Source: Flavobacterium akiainvivens
GTDB taxonomy: Bacteria > Bacteroidota > Bacteroidia > Flavobacteriales > Flavobacteriaceae
Direction of reading: 5' to 3'
Length of the DNA stretch: 64,000 nt
Assembly: GCF_001278115.1 (NCBI RefSeq)
Contig: NZ_LIYD01000005.1
Coordinates: 4,436,258 to 4,500,257 of the forward strand
In this document: positions 7,856-15,388 of the stretch, piece by piece
Numbering within the stretch: position 1 is the stretch's first letter
Layout: each line of letters starts with the position of its first letter
Position numbers and translations under genes: made by a program
The notes under the pieces: generated by a model
Told to the model about the DNA's origin: nothing
The model's database searches: none
Seen by the model: the letters and a program-made list of their open reading frames with translations, nothing else

Positions 7856-8752
7856 TTGAAAAATTGGCAAAATAAATATTGGAAAATGATGCTTGCTGAA
7901 AACTTTGATGCTGCAATACCGTTGAAACTCAATAATTTCCCGGGATCTTTCTATAAGTACAGGGCACTCTCGGAAAGGACAATCGACATCCTTGAAAAGA
8001 ATTATATATGGCTGGCCGAAATTGCCAGCCTTAATGATCCTTTTGAATGCTCAATCCAGTTTGACAACAACGAATGTTTAAGGAAATACTACGGTTCCCA
8101 AGACTTTCATGACTTGTTCGTTCAAATGACGGATAAAGCGCTTTCCAGTGCTGAAATTAGGTTACTAACCAAGAGTCAAAAGCCGTATGAAGAGTATATA
8201 AAGATATGTGCCGCCAAGAATATACCCCTAAAGCTATCACCGGAGCAGCAGCTATCAAAAGTGCAGGACAGATGGTCCGAAATTATATCAGAAACCAACC
8301 GTAAGCTTCGTATTTGCAGCTTTAGCCTCAATAACGATTCCTTGCTGTTATGGAGTCATTATGCCGAAGAGCATAAAGGTATATGTATTGAATACGACTT
8401 ATTGGACAACGATATTGCCAGAGCATATATCCAGCCTGTCATTTACAGTTCTAAGGTTCCCAAAATTGGGATTTTTGAGGACTATAATACGATACAGATG
8501 GTTGCCTCAAGCCTGATCAAATCAAAAGAATGGGAGTATGAACAAGAATGGCGGATAACGATTTTTAAGCAATCAGAAAATTTTCCGCAAAAGTTGCAGG
8601 TACCCAAACCAGTTGCCATTTACCTGGGAACACGTTTTGAAGCAAACAACGAGGAATTAAAGGAAAAACTATATCAATTTGCAGCCATGAACAATATACC
8701 CTTGTACCCGATGAAAAAGCACCCGCAGGAATTTAGGCTTATACGAGGATAG
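7856..8752 (+). CDS. DUF2971 domain-containing protein
   Basis: A 298-residue protein with the DUF2971 pattern: FYKYRALSERTIDILEKN near residue 31, LNDPFEC about 30 residues later, then CSFSLNNDSLLLWSHYAEEHKGICIEYD and the late KEWEYEQEWRI. The family has no established biochemical role, but it is frequent in defence and mobile islands, as here next to AbiE. Translation may start at TTG 7856 (14 bases after the expected transcription start) or at ATG 7886. The choice is uncertain. Confidence 0.8.
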   Translation: MKNWQNKYWKMMLAENFDAAIPLKLNNFPGSFYKYRALSERTIDILEKNYIWLAEIASLNDPFECSIQFDNNECLRKYYGSQDFHDLFVQMTDKALSSAEIRLLTKSQKPYEEYIKICAAKNIPLKLSPEQQLSKVQDRWSEIISETNRKLRICSFSLNNDSLLLWSHYAEEHKGICIEYDLLDNDIARAYIQPVIYSSKVPKIGIFEDYNTIQMVASSLIKSKEWEYEQEWRITIFKQSENFPQKLQVPKPVAIYLGTRFEANNEELKEKLYQFAAMNNIPLYPMKKHPQEFRLIRG

Positions 8753-8864
8753 CATTAGACGATAGATAAGAGCGCTATAGTTACGATTATTGGCTTAGGC
8801 AAATAATATTACAATTACCTATAATTATACGATGTTAAAATTATCAGAGGAGTATTATATTGAT

Positions 8865-9163
8865 TACATTTGTAGGGAATTATAGTATCGGAATGAGGCC
8901 GTTAAAGCACTGTGACACACGTCTAAAATAACCGATTTCAGGTGTCAAATGCATGAAATGAAACATAATGTTTATTTCATTCGTAACATACTTATTTAAT
9001 GTGTTTTAAGGAGATATTCATAAGACTCTCGCCTTTCGTGGCACTTTTAAAATTGATGTTGGAATAGCCAGGTTTTACTGGGCTTTCAGAAATAAGTTCG
9101 AATCCCATTGTGGTCACGGATAAAAAATCGTAATTAGTGTCTAAACTCTAATTACGATTTTTT
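8865..9163 (+). ncRNA. Candidate structured RNA: promoter, hairpin, tRNA-like 3' end and terminator without an ORF
   Basis: TACATTTG (8865-8872) is a good minus-7 box. Downstream there is no credible coding frame. A 13-bp stem with one bulged base lies at 8953-8980. GTTCGAATCCC (9096-9106) looks like a tRNA T-loop and 3' side, and a strong terminator follows at 9122-9163. No matching tRNA 5' half with a cloverleaf can be folded by eye. The sequence is therefore either an unrecognised small RNA of about 285 nt or an attachment-site remnant of a tRNA 3' end left by an integrative element. Confidence 0.3.
9122..9163. terminator. Strong bidirectional terminator
   Basis: A perfect stem (AATCGTAATTAG at 9126-9137, CTAATTACGATT at 9148-9159) has a 10-nt loop. 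The arms are extended by A and T tracts, so it can terminate transcription from either side. Confidence 0.8.
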
Positions 9164-9216
9164 TTGCTTGTAAACATTCTTCAAATTACTATATTAGAAG
9201 TGTAATAATTCCAGTC

Positions 9217-9738
9217 TTGCAGATTAGACAGGATTATTTTAAAGATATGGATGTAAGAATAGTATCTAAAACTTTCTCATTATCTGGGAAGAAAAACATT
9301 TTTCTGGACAATCAAAAACTATATTATACGATAACTGACAGTGTTGGTGGTCAGGAGTGCGTAAAGCTGATTGATAAGCAATCTAATATAGTAATAAGTA
9401 TAATTATACGTGACATAACATTATTACAGGACAGTTATACGATACGTTTTTTGAATCGTGAAAATAAGCCCGTTGCATTTAAAAGAACTGAATACTGGAA
9501 GCATAATTATGAGGGCAGCTACCATGACGATACCTACACCATAAAAGAAAATGCCTTTAAAGTGTATGGCATCCTAAAAAACGGGCAGGAAATAGGTTAC
9601 TGGCTGAAATCCCGAAATTTTTTGCCTACTAACGAAGATAATTTTAAACTCAGTGATGAAATTACAGACTTTGAACTTGTCCTTTCTTTGTGTTTAATAA
9701 TTCATGAGAAAGAATCAGATAAAAGAAATCAGGGCTAA
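9217..9738 (+). CDS. Possible LURP-one/tubby-like beta-barrel protein
   Basis: A 173-residue protein of alternating beta strands (IVSKTFSLSGKKNIFLD, KLYYTITD, VKLIDKQSNIVISIIIRD, DSYTIRFLN) with a late hydrophobic helix (FELVLSLCLIIH). The succession of paired strands and short turns resembles the LURP-one-related/tubby C-terminal-like fold. This is a visual resemblance only and I would not assign a function. The start may be TTG 9217 or ATG 9247. It follows the strong terminator, so it should have its own promoter, which I could not pin down. Confidence 0.5.
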   Translation: MQIRQDYFKDMDVRIVSKTFSLSGKKNIFLDNQKLYYTITDSVGGQECVKLIDKQSNIVISIIIRDITLLQDSYTIRFLNRENKPVAFKRTEYWKHNYEGSYHDDTYTIKENAFKVYGILKNGQEIGYWLKSRNFLPTNEDNFKLSDEITDFELVLSLCLIIHEKESDKRNQG

Positions 9739-9744
9739 AGTTAT

Positions 9745-9902
9745 CTAATTAAAACTCCTTCTGAACTCTACAGGAGACAGGTTGGTCTTGTTTTTAAACA
9801 GCTTACTAAACGACTGTGGATGCTCAAAACCCAGCCTGTAGGCTATTTCACTAACCGATAGGCTTGTGCCTGAGAGTTGTTCCTTAGCTTTTTCTATAAC
9901 CT
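9745..9902 (-). pseudogene. 3' remnant of an AraC-family regulator gene
   Basis: Read on the minus strand, 9902-9745 encodes about 50 residues of the second helix-turn-helix of an AraC regulator (LSVSEIAYRLGF, then HPQSFSKLFK and LSPVEFRRSFN, stop). It is nearly identical in protein to the C-terminus of the intact AraC gene at 11481-12401. The homology stops abruptly near 9902, where a TAG appears in frame. It looks like the tail of a duplicated or rearranged copy. Confidence 0.8.
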
Positions 9903-9984
9903 ATGTACTCGTGGTGTTAGGTGCTGTGATTTACACTTACAAAGGCTTCACTTATATTTAGATGAGCATAAAAACAAAAAATAC

Positions 9985-9992
9985 TAAATTTG
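9985..9992 (+). promoter_or_regulatory. Minus-7 box of the FAD monooxygenase gene
   Basis: TAAATTTG fits the TAnnTTTG consensus and lies 25 bases before the ATG at 10018. Confidence 0.6.
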
Positions 9993-10017
9993 CCCCCTTA
10001 CCGCACAAGTAATAGAA

Positions 10018-11460
10018 ATGGAAAATGCAGCAGGAAACTGGACCATGTGTCCGGAATGCCGTGGACAGGGCAAAAAAAGCAAAGGGCTTAGCAAAAAAGC
10101 GCAGCTCCTTTACCGTAAGGCGCTCCTCGAATGTAAAACCGCAGATGGAACAGGCACGCCATCCGTTCTTCCTAAAGCACACCTGTACCCATGCCAAAAC
10201 TGTAGGGGAACAGGACTCATCCCTGCCGCCGCCCCTCCTGTACCAGATATGCAAACCTACCCGCACATAGCCATTATAGGCGGTGGTATAGGCGGAGTTG
10301 CCCTGGCTGTAGCCTGCCTGCACCGCGGAATCCCTTTTACCCTATACGAGCGTGACCCTGACTTCCATGCACGCTCACAAGGCTACGGGCTTACGCTGCA
10401 ACAGGCAGGTAAAGCAATTGAGGCATTAGGCATTTCCCAATTAGAAGACGCTGTAGTTTCTACACGGCACCTGGTTCATGACCCGAGAGGGAAAATAATT
10501 GGCGAATGGGGCGCAAGAAAGTGGCTGGACTCAAATGCGGAGCTGCCGGAAAAACGCACTAACATGCATATAGCACGTCAATCGTTGCGGCTGGCGCTGC
10601 TAAAACAACTGGGCGGCCACGATGCCGTACAATGGGGGCACCAGTTGCTTGATTTTACAGAAGCTGATGGTGGCGGCATTAACCTGCGATTTCTTGTAGA
10701 TGGAGAGATAAAAAATGTACACGCGGGCCTTTTAGTAGGTGCAGACGGTATACGCAGTACAGTACGAAAGCAGCTCATTGGCGAAAGCACTACTCCTTTA
10801 TGCTACCTGGACTGTATTGTTATATTAGGCATTTGCCCCCTGGCAGCATTAGACGGGATTGATACCCCTTTGCTGGATTCGGCTACCGTATTCCAGACCG
10901 CAAATGGTAAAGAGCGTATATATATGATGCCCTATACGGCAAATGAGGTAATGTGGCAACTTAGCTTTCCCATGGCCCAGGCAGCCGCAACAGCATTAAG
11001 CGCGGGCGGATCAGGGCCACTTAAGGAAGAAGCCTGCCGAAGAACCCAGTGGCACACTCCCATACCCCAGATTGTAGCGGCAACGCCCGAAACCCGGATT
11101 TCAGGATACCCCGTATACGACCGGCAATTACTATCGGCTAATTTATTAGAAAAAGCAGGCTCCATAACACTTATAGGAGATGCCGCCCACCCTATGAGCC
11201 CATTCAAGGGGCAGGGCGCAAACCAGGCACTGCTCGATGCCCTTGCCCTGGCAAGGAGCATCTCTAAAGGCTGCAAATCTGCAGGGTGGATAAAAACCGG
11301 TATACGAAAAAGTGTATTGGCTGCATTTGAATCTGAAATGCTTAAACGCAGTGCTGTTAAAGTAAAAGATTCGGCAACTGCGGCAGGGCTGTTGCATTCT
11401 GAAATAGTGCTTAAAGAAGGAAATGCCCCCCGGGGCCGCTGCCTGAAGGAAAACAAATAA
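10018..11460 (+). CDS. FAD-dependent monooxygenase with N-terminal DnaJ-like zinc motif
   Basis: A 480-residue protein in two parts. Residues 1-70 carry two CxxCxGxG motifs (C11/C14 in CPECRGQG, C59/C62 in CQNCRGTG), like one zinc centre of the DnaJ cysteine-rich domain. From residue 82 on it is a group A flavoprotein monooxygenase of the UbiH/PHBH/TetX class, with the dinucleotide motif GGGIGG (88-93), GADGIRS (241-247) and the FAD-ribityl motif GDAAHP (387-392). It would hydroxylate an aromatic or polyketide-like substrate with NAD(P)H and O2. It sits beside AraC and SDR genes. Confidence 0.82.
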   Translation: MENAAGNWTMCPECRGQGKKSKGLSKKAQLLYRKALLECKTADGTGTPSVLPKAHLYPCQNCRGTGLIPAAAPPVPDMQTYPHIAIIGGGIGGVALAVACLHRGIPFTLYERDPDFHARSQGYGLTLQQAGKAIEALGISQLEDAVVSTRHLVHDPRGKIIGEWGARKWLDSNAELPEKRTNMHIARQSLRLALLKQLGGHDAVQWGHQLLDFTEADGGGINLRFLVDGEIKNVHAGLLVGADGIRSTVRKQLIGESTTPLCYLDCIVILGICPLAALDGIDTPLLDSATVFQTANGKERIYMMPYTANEVMWQLSFPMAQAAATALSAGGSGPLKEEACRRTQWHTPIPQIVAATPETRISGYPVYDRQLLSANLLEKAGSITLIGDAAHPMSPFKGQGANQALLDALALARSISKGCKSAGWIKTGIRKSVLAAFESEMLKRSAVKVKDSATAAGLLHSEIVLKEGNAPRGRCLKENK

Positions 11461-11480
11461 TTACGGCAGGCGTGGCATAG

Positions 11481-12401
11481 TTAATTAAAACTCCTCCTGA
11501 ATTCAACCGGTGAAAGGCTGGTTTTGGTTTTAAACAGCTTGCTGAACGACTGCGGGTGCTCAAACCCCAGGCTGTAGGCTATCTGGCTTACTGATAAATC
11601 GGTTACAGAAAGCTGCTCCTTAGCTTTTTCAATCAGCTTGTTGTGTATGTGTTGTTGCGCGTTTTGCCCCGTAAGCGAACGCAGCATGTCGCTAAGGTAA
11701 CTCGGCGATATATGTAGCTTATCGGCAAGATATTGCACGGTAGGTATACCACTGTTTAGCGACTGTTCGTTACCGAAGTACTCATCCAGAATTTCCTCCA
11801 GGTTTTGCAGCAGGTTGTTGCTTACGGCTTTGCGGGTTATAAACTGGCGGCGATAAAAACGGTTAGCATAATTAAGTAGCAGCTCAATTTGCGAGATGAT
11901 AACATCCTGGCTAAAATCGTCGAGGCGGCTGCTGAGTTCTTCTTCAATAATCTCAAAAATTGAAATGATAACAGCTTTCTCCTTGTCAGAAAGGTGTAGT
12001 GCCTCATTAGCTGAATACGAGAAAAAGCCGTACTGCTTTATCTTTTTTGCCAGCGGGTAAGACAGTAAAAAGTCAGGGTGGATAAGCAGGGTATACTGTG
12101 AGCACACACCACCGTGGTTTTCATCTTTACCAATTATTTGCCCGGGAGCAGCAAAAAGTAATCCCCCTTCATCAAAATCATAATAGTGCTGGCCGTATTT
12201 TATGCGACCGCTAAGGCGTGGCTTGTATGATATTTTATAAAAATGAAGGATGTGCGACTGCGGAACGTCATGTTCTACCACGCGCGTACTTTCGGCACCC
12301 AGTATGGTTATAAGCGGGTGGTTAGGCTCGGGCAGGCCAAAGGCACGTGCGGCTTCGGTAAGTGATGTAAAGTTATGCGGGGTATGCTCTTCCTTTTTCA
12401 T
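11481..12401 (-). CDS. AraC family transcriptional regulator
   Basis: From the ATG at 12401 the protein has 306 residues. An N-terminal cupin-like sensor (GGLLFAAPGQIIGK) is followed by two helix-turn-helix motifs at the C-terminus (TVQYLADKLHISPSYLSDML and VSQIAYSLGFEHPQSFSKLF). Earlier in-frame starts would run into the SDR gene upstream and add an unconserved tail, so they are rejected. It is oriented with and 75 bases behind the SDR at 12476-13318, the usual arrangement of an AraC gene with its target oxidoreductase. Confidence 0.87.
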   Translation of the reverse strand: MKKEEHTPHNFTSLTEAARAFGLPEPNHPLITILGAESTRVVEHDVPQSHILHFYKISYKPRLSGRIKYGQHYYDFDEGGLLFAAPGQIIGKDENHGGVCSQYTLLIHPDFLLSYPLAKKIKQYGFFSYSANEALHLSDKEKAVIISIFEIIEEELSSRLDDFSQDVIISQIELLLNYANRFYRRQFITRKAVSNNLLQNLEEILDEYFGNEQSLNSGIPTVQYLADKLHISPSYLSDMLRSLTGQNAQQHIHNKLIEKAKEQLSVTDLSVSQIAYSLGFEHPQSFSKLFKTKTSLSPVEFRRSFN

Positions 12402-12475
12402 ATACTGGAAATTTATATAAAGGTAACCGATAATCTGTTGACTACCGGTTACCTTGCAGTAACTGACTCTGTTTT

Positions 12476-13318
12476 TTATCCCTGTGCGGCATTGGCAACG
12501 TCTTCCCAGGCTTCCCATTCGGCCATACGTTTGGCATATTCAGCTTTTACCCACGCCAGGTTGTTGCTGCCTAAAGACAGGCGCAGCGGCGGGTTTTCGG
12601 CATCTACAGCGGCAAACAATCCGTTAGGGGTAGCATCAGGGTTGCCACGCTCCATATTTTGCAGGCTTTGGAAAAAGTTGTTTTTATAATCGGTATAAAT
12701 ATCCATGCCCGGGGCAAATTTAAGCGATTCCTGCGTGCCAAACTCGGTAGCATAAGCGCCCGGTTCTATAATAGTGACCTTGATGTTGAAGTCTTTAAGC
12801 TCAAGCGCAAGGCTTTCATGTATGGCCTCAAATGCCCATTTAGATGAGGCATAGTAGCCAATAACCGGCAGGGTTACGTGCCCCAAATTGCTCGATGTGC
12901 CCAGTATATGGCCATAGCCCTGTTGCCTAAGCAAAGGTAAAGCTGCCTGTATAACGGCAAGTGCGCCAAAAATATTGGTATCATACATGGCCTTAACATC
13001 ATTGGCACTTGCTTCTTCAATAGTACCCACCAGCGAATAGCCTGCATTGTTAAGCACTATATCCAGCCTGCCGAAGTGGGCATGGGCTTTTTCAATAGTT
13101 TCTTTGGCCTGGGCGGCATTGGTAACATCAAGCTCAAGCGTAAGTACGTTTTCGCCAAATTGTTCGTTAAGCGCGGCTATGCTTTCCAGCTTACGGGCTG
13201 TGGCGGCTACTTTATCGCCACGTTTCAGTGCTGCTTCGGCCCATACACGGCCAAAACCGCGCGACGCCCCTGTTATAAACCAAACTTTTGTACCGTCTGT
13301 TGTTTTTTGATCTGACAT
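12476..13318 (-). CDS. SDR family oxidoreductase
   Basis: Starting at ATG 13318 this is a 280-residue SDR with TGASRGFG near residue 16, LNNAG near residue 90 and the catalytic YYASSK near residue 157. The C-terminal ENPPLRLSLG and following helices match the subfamily of the truncated SDR at 58-693. An upstream ATG at 13372 would add 18 residues without homology. Proteins of this type typically reduce carbonyl compounds with NADPH. AraC follows in the same direction and probably controls it. Confidence 0.87.
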   Translation of the reverse strand: MSDQKTTDGTKVWFITGASRGFGRVWAEAALKRGDKVAATARKLESIAALNEQFGENVLTLELDVTNAAQAKETIEKAHAHFGRLDIVLNNAGYSLVGTIEEASANDVKAMYDTNIFGALAVIQAALPLLRQQGYGHILGTSSNLGHVTLPVIGYYASSKWAFEAIHESLALELKDFNIKVTIIEPGAYATEFGTQESLKFAPGMDIYTDYKNNFFQSLQNMERGNPDATPNGLFAAVDAENPPLRLSLGSNNLAWVKAEYAKRMAEWEAWEDVANAAQG

Positions 13319-13344
13319 TGTAATATGTTTTAAATTGATAGTAC

Positions 13345-13402
13345 AAAGTTCGGCAGGTGGTGTGTGCTGCACGTAGCCTAATCGGGTGAGGACTTAGCCT
13401 AA
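13345..13402 (-). promoter_or_regulatory. SDR-araC promoter with tandem TAGCCTAA repeats
   Basis: On the minus strand GAACTTTG, one mismatch from TAnnTTTG, lies near 13350 ahead of the ATG at 13318. Upstream of it, TAGCCTAA (plus-strand reading) is repeated at 13374-13381 and 13395-13402, spaced 21 bp. That puts both copies on one face of the helix just beyond the minus-33 region, as expected for an AraC-type activator. Confidence 0.5.
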
Positions 13403-13541
13403 ATGAGAAAAAGTGCAGTTAGGGATTTATCAGTCTGATGCTGTTGGATAAAGTTTTCTTAAATACGGCCTTGTATAGGGCTATTATTAGTAACTTCAAT
13501 AGGAGTTTTGCTTATGCAATTCTTTAAAAAAAGAATATATT

Positions 13542-14513
13542 ATGGAAAATATAAAACGCAGTTTTCTGGATAAAACAGTAGTAATTACCGGGGCCAGTAG
13601 TGGTGTGGGCCGTGCCGCTGCCGAAGCTTTTGCACAACTGGGCGCTAATGTAGTAATTGTTGCCAGGGGACAAAAAGGAATAGACGAAGTGGTTGAAGTT
13701 TGCCGTAGCTTAAATGCTACTGCCATAGGTGTTTCGGCCGATATGTCTGTAGAGCAGGATGTCGAAAGAGTAGTGGGAGAGGCGTTGCAAATTAACGGCA
13801 GGATTGATGTATGGATAAATAATGCAGGTGTGATGGCCAGTGGCAAGTTTGAAGAAATACCCATGGAAATACACGAACAGGTAATTAAAACCAACCTGTT
13901 TGGCTACATGCATGGGGCTTACAACGCCCTCAAAATCTTTAAAGAACAGAATGAGGGCATCCTGATAAACAATGTATCTATTGGCGGGTTTATGCCTGCA
14001 CCGTACAGCGCGGTATATTCTGCTACAAAGTATGGTATAAGAGGTATGATGGAATGCCTTCAGGGCGAGATTTCTAACAGGAGGCACATACACATCTGTA
14101 ACCTGTACCCTCAACTTCAAAACTCAACAGGCAACCTACACTCCGCAAAATACTCAGGGTTTAGTTTGTCTATCCCCCCAATAGCGTCTGACCCGCGTGA
14201 AACGGCAGCAAAAATGGTGCGGCTGGCAAAACATCCTAAAAAAGATACATTCCCGGATTTTAAGTCGGCAACTATTACTACTATTTACAAAATGTTTCCC
14301 AAGTTGGTAATTAATACGGCTTCGGCGGCAGTGCGCCTAAAAATGAAGCTCAATAAAGATAAAGATGGCAACCCCGGTAATGTTTTAACCCATTCTAAAG
14401 AGCCGCTACGGGTTTATGGCAAGCAGCCCTCTGTTAACGCTAATATAGGCCTGGCCGTTGCAGCCGGATTGGGTGTAGGTTTAGTATTGTTTGCACTAAA
14501 GAAAAAGGCGTAA
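13542..14513 (+). CDS. SDR family oxidoreductase with C-terminal membrane anchor
   Basis: A 323-residue SDR with TGASSGVG near residue 17, INNAG near residue 92, and YSATKYG near residue 159. The region after the catalytic lysine (HICNLYPQLQNSTGN) is typical of a Bacteroidota/Proteobacteria SDR subgroup longer than the classical 250 residues. The final 25 residues contain a hydrophobic helix (IGLAVAAGLGVGLVLFAL) ending in KKKA, suggesting a tail anchor in the inner membrane. It converges with the TetR gene 13 bases downstream. Confidence 0.82.
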   Translation: MENIKRSFLDKTVVITGASSGVGRAAAEAFAQLGANVVIVARGQKGIDEVVEVCRSLNATAIGVSADMSVEQDVERVVGEALQINGRIDVWINNAGVMASGKFEEIPMEIHEQVIKTNLFGYMHGAYNALKIFKEQNEGILINNVSIGGFMPAPYSAVYSATKYGIRGMMECLQGEISNRRHIHICNLYPQLQNSTGNLHSAKYSGFSLSIPPIASDPRETAAKMVRLAKHPKKDTFPDFKSATITTIYKMFPKLVINTASAAVRLKMKLNKDKDGNPGNVLTHSKEPLRVYGKQPSVNANIGLAVAAGLGVGLVLFALKKKA

Positions 14514-14526
14514 CTAATTCCTCTGT

Positions 14527-15171
14527 TTACCCTTCCTGTTTTTTTGCCTCAATATCTTTATAAAATAAATCTACCAGGTTTACCAGGGCGTTTTTAATAT
14601 CCTGCTTTCCTTCAGGCTGGGTAATATCTATGCCACAAAACGTGTTGCAGTTTACCCCGGCATACATATTCATGTAGTAAATGCCGGCAATCAGTATGCC
14701 TACGGTAGACCTGTATTCTTTAGCAAACTTGCCAAAAAACGGGTCGGTAATATTGGTAAGCAGTACTTCTCCCACGGCTTCGCGCTCATCGGCCACCGCC
14801 TTTAATGATTTACGGCTTTCATACAAACCCCACATCATAAGTTTTTGAAGCTCATCATTACCGTCAAGAACATCATATTGCTGTAAGAGCATGTGTTTGG
14901 TAAAATCCTGCCCGCCATCGGTAATAACAGGCGGGGCTTGGTCCTGGCTTACATTACTCCAAAAATCCAGTGAGCTTATATATTCGTCAACCAGGTTATC
15001 GCGGCTGCCAAAATATTTATAGATGAGTTTTTTATCGAGTCCTGCGGTCGCAGCAATATCGTTAACCTTCAGGCCTGTAAAGCCTTCGGTTTTCAAAAGC
15101 TTGCCAACTGCATCTAAGAGTTGCTGCTTGCTCCGTTCTTTGTTTCTTCCCGGGGGTGTTTTATCGGTCAT
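14527..15171 (-). CDS. TetR/AcrR family transcriptional regulator
   Basis: A 214-residue protein with an N-terminal TetR helix-turn-helix (LLDAVGKLLKTEGFTGLKVN then AATAGLDKKLIYKYFGSRD, residues about 17-57) and an all-helical ligand domain. The promoter carries a perfect dyad compatible with autoregulation (15216-15231). It faces the anchored SDR at 13542 tail to tail. Target genes beyond itself cannot be deduced, but the divergent minus-7 box inside the same operator region is a candidate. Confidence 0.85.
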   Translation of the reverse strand: MTDKTPPGRNKERSKQQLLDAVGKLLKTEGFTGLKVNDIAATAGLDKKLIYKYFGSRDNLVDEYISSLDFWSNVSQDQAPPVITDGGQDFTKHMLLQQYDVLDGNDELQKLMMWGLYESRKSLKAVADEREAVGEVLLTNITDPFFGKFAKEYRSTVGILIAGIYYMNMYAGVNCNTFCGIDITQPEGKQDIKNALVNLVDLFYKDIEAKKQEG

Positions 15172-15195
15172 TAATTATTGTTAATAATTATGAAA

Positions 15196-15245
15196 CAAAA
15201 ATACAACGAAATTTTGTCACTATTTAGTGACTTTGTTTATATTTG
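15196..15245. promoter_or_regulatory. Divergent promoters around a TetR-type operator
   Basis: Minus strand: TATTTTTG (15203-15196) is the minus-7 box of the tetR gene, with its ATG at 15171. Plus strand: TTTTG (15212-15216) and TATATTTG (15238-15245) are spaced by 21 bases as in a full Bacteroidota promoter. The perfect dyad GTCACTA-tt-TAGTGAC (15216-15231) lies in the spacer of the plus promoter and near the minus-33 region of tetR, so one bound TetR dimer could block both. Confidence 0.6.
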
Positions 15246-15251
15246 TCCCCA

Positions 15252-15367
15252 GAATGTAAACAGTCCACATCCAACGTTGTTATATTTAGGGAGTAAAAAA
15301 GTCCGTGAAAAAGAAATCTAACCAGTCACTCCTCACAAAAAAGCCCCTTGAATAAAGGGGCTTTTTT
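15252..15367 (+). ncRNA. Candidate TetR-controlled small RNA
   Basis: A complete plus-strand promoter (15212-15245) is followed about 115 bases later by a perfect terminator, with no coding frame between them; the only ATG is followed at once by TAA. The arrangement would give a roughly 115-nt transcript. An alternative is that the terminator only serves the TonB receptor gene arriving from the other side and the promoter match is fortuitous. Confidence 0.35.
15337..15367. terminator. Bidirectional terminator
   Basis: AAAAAAGCCCC (15337-15347) and GGGGCTTTTTT (15357-15367) form an 11-bp stem with a 9-base loop. It lies 22 bases beyond the stop of the TonB receptor gene on the minus strand and has A and T tracts for both directions. 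Confidence 0.85.
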
Positions 15368-15388
15368 AATTTTTTATTATACTGAAAG

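Noticed and set aside
9096-9120. Functional tRNA gene
   Set aside because: Only a T-loop-like sequence and a possible 3' end are visible; no acceptor, D or anticodon stems can be matched upstream. Kept only as a remnant/RNA candidate.
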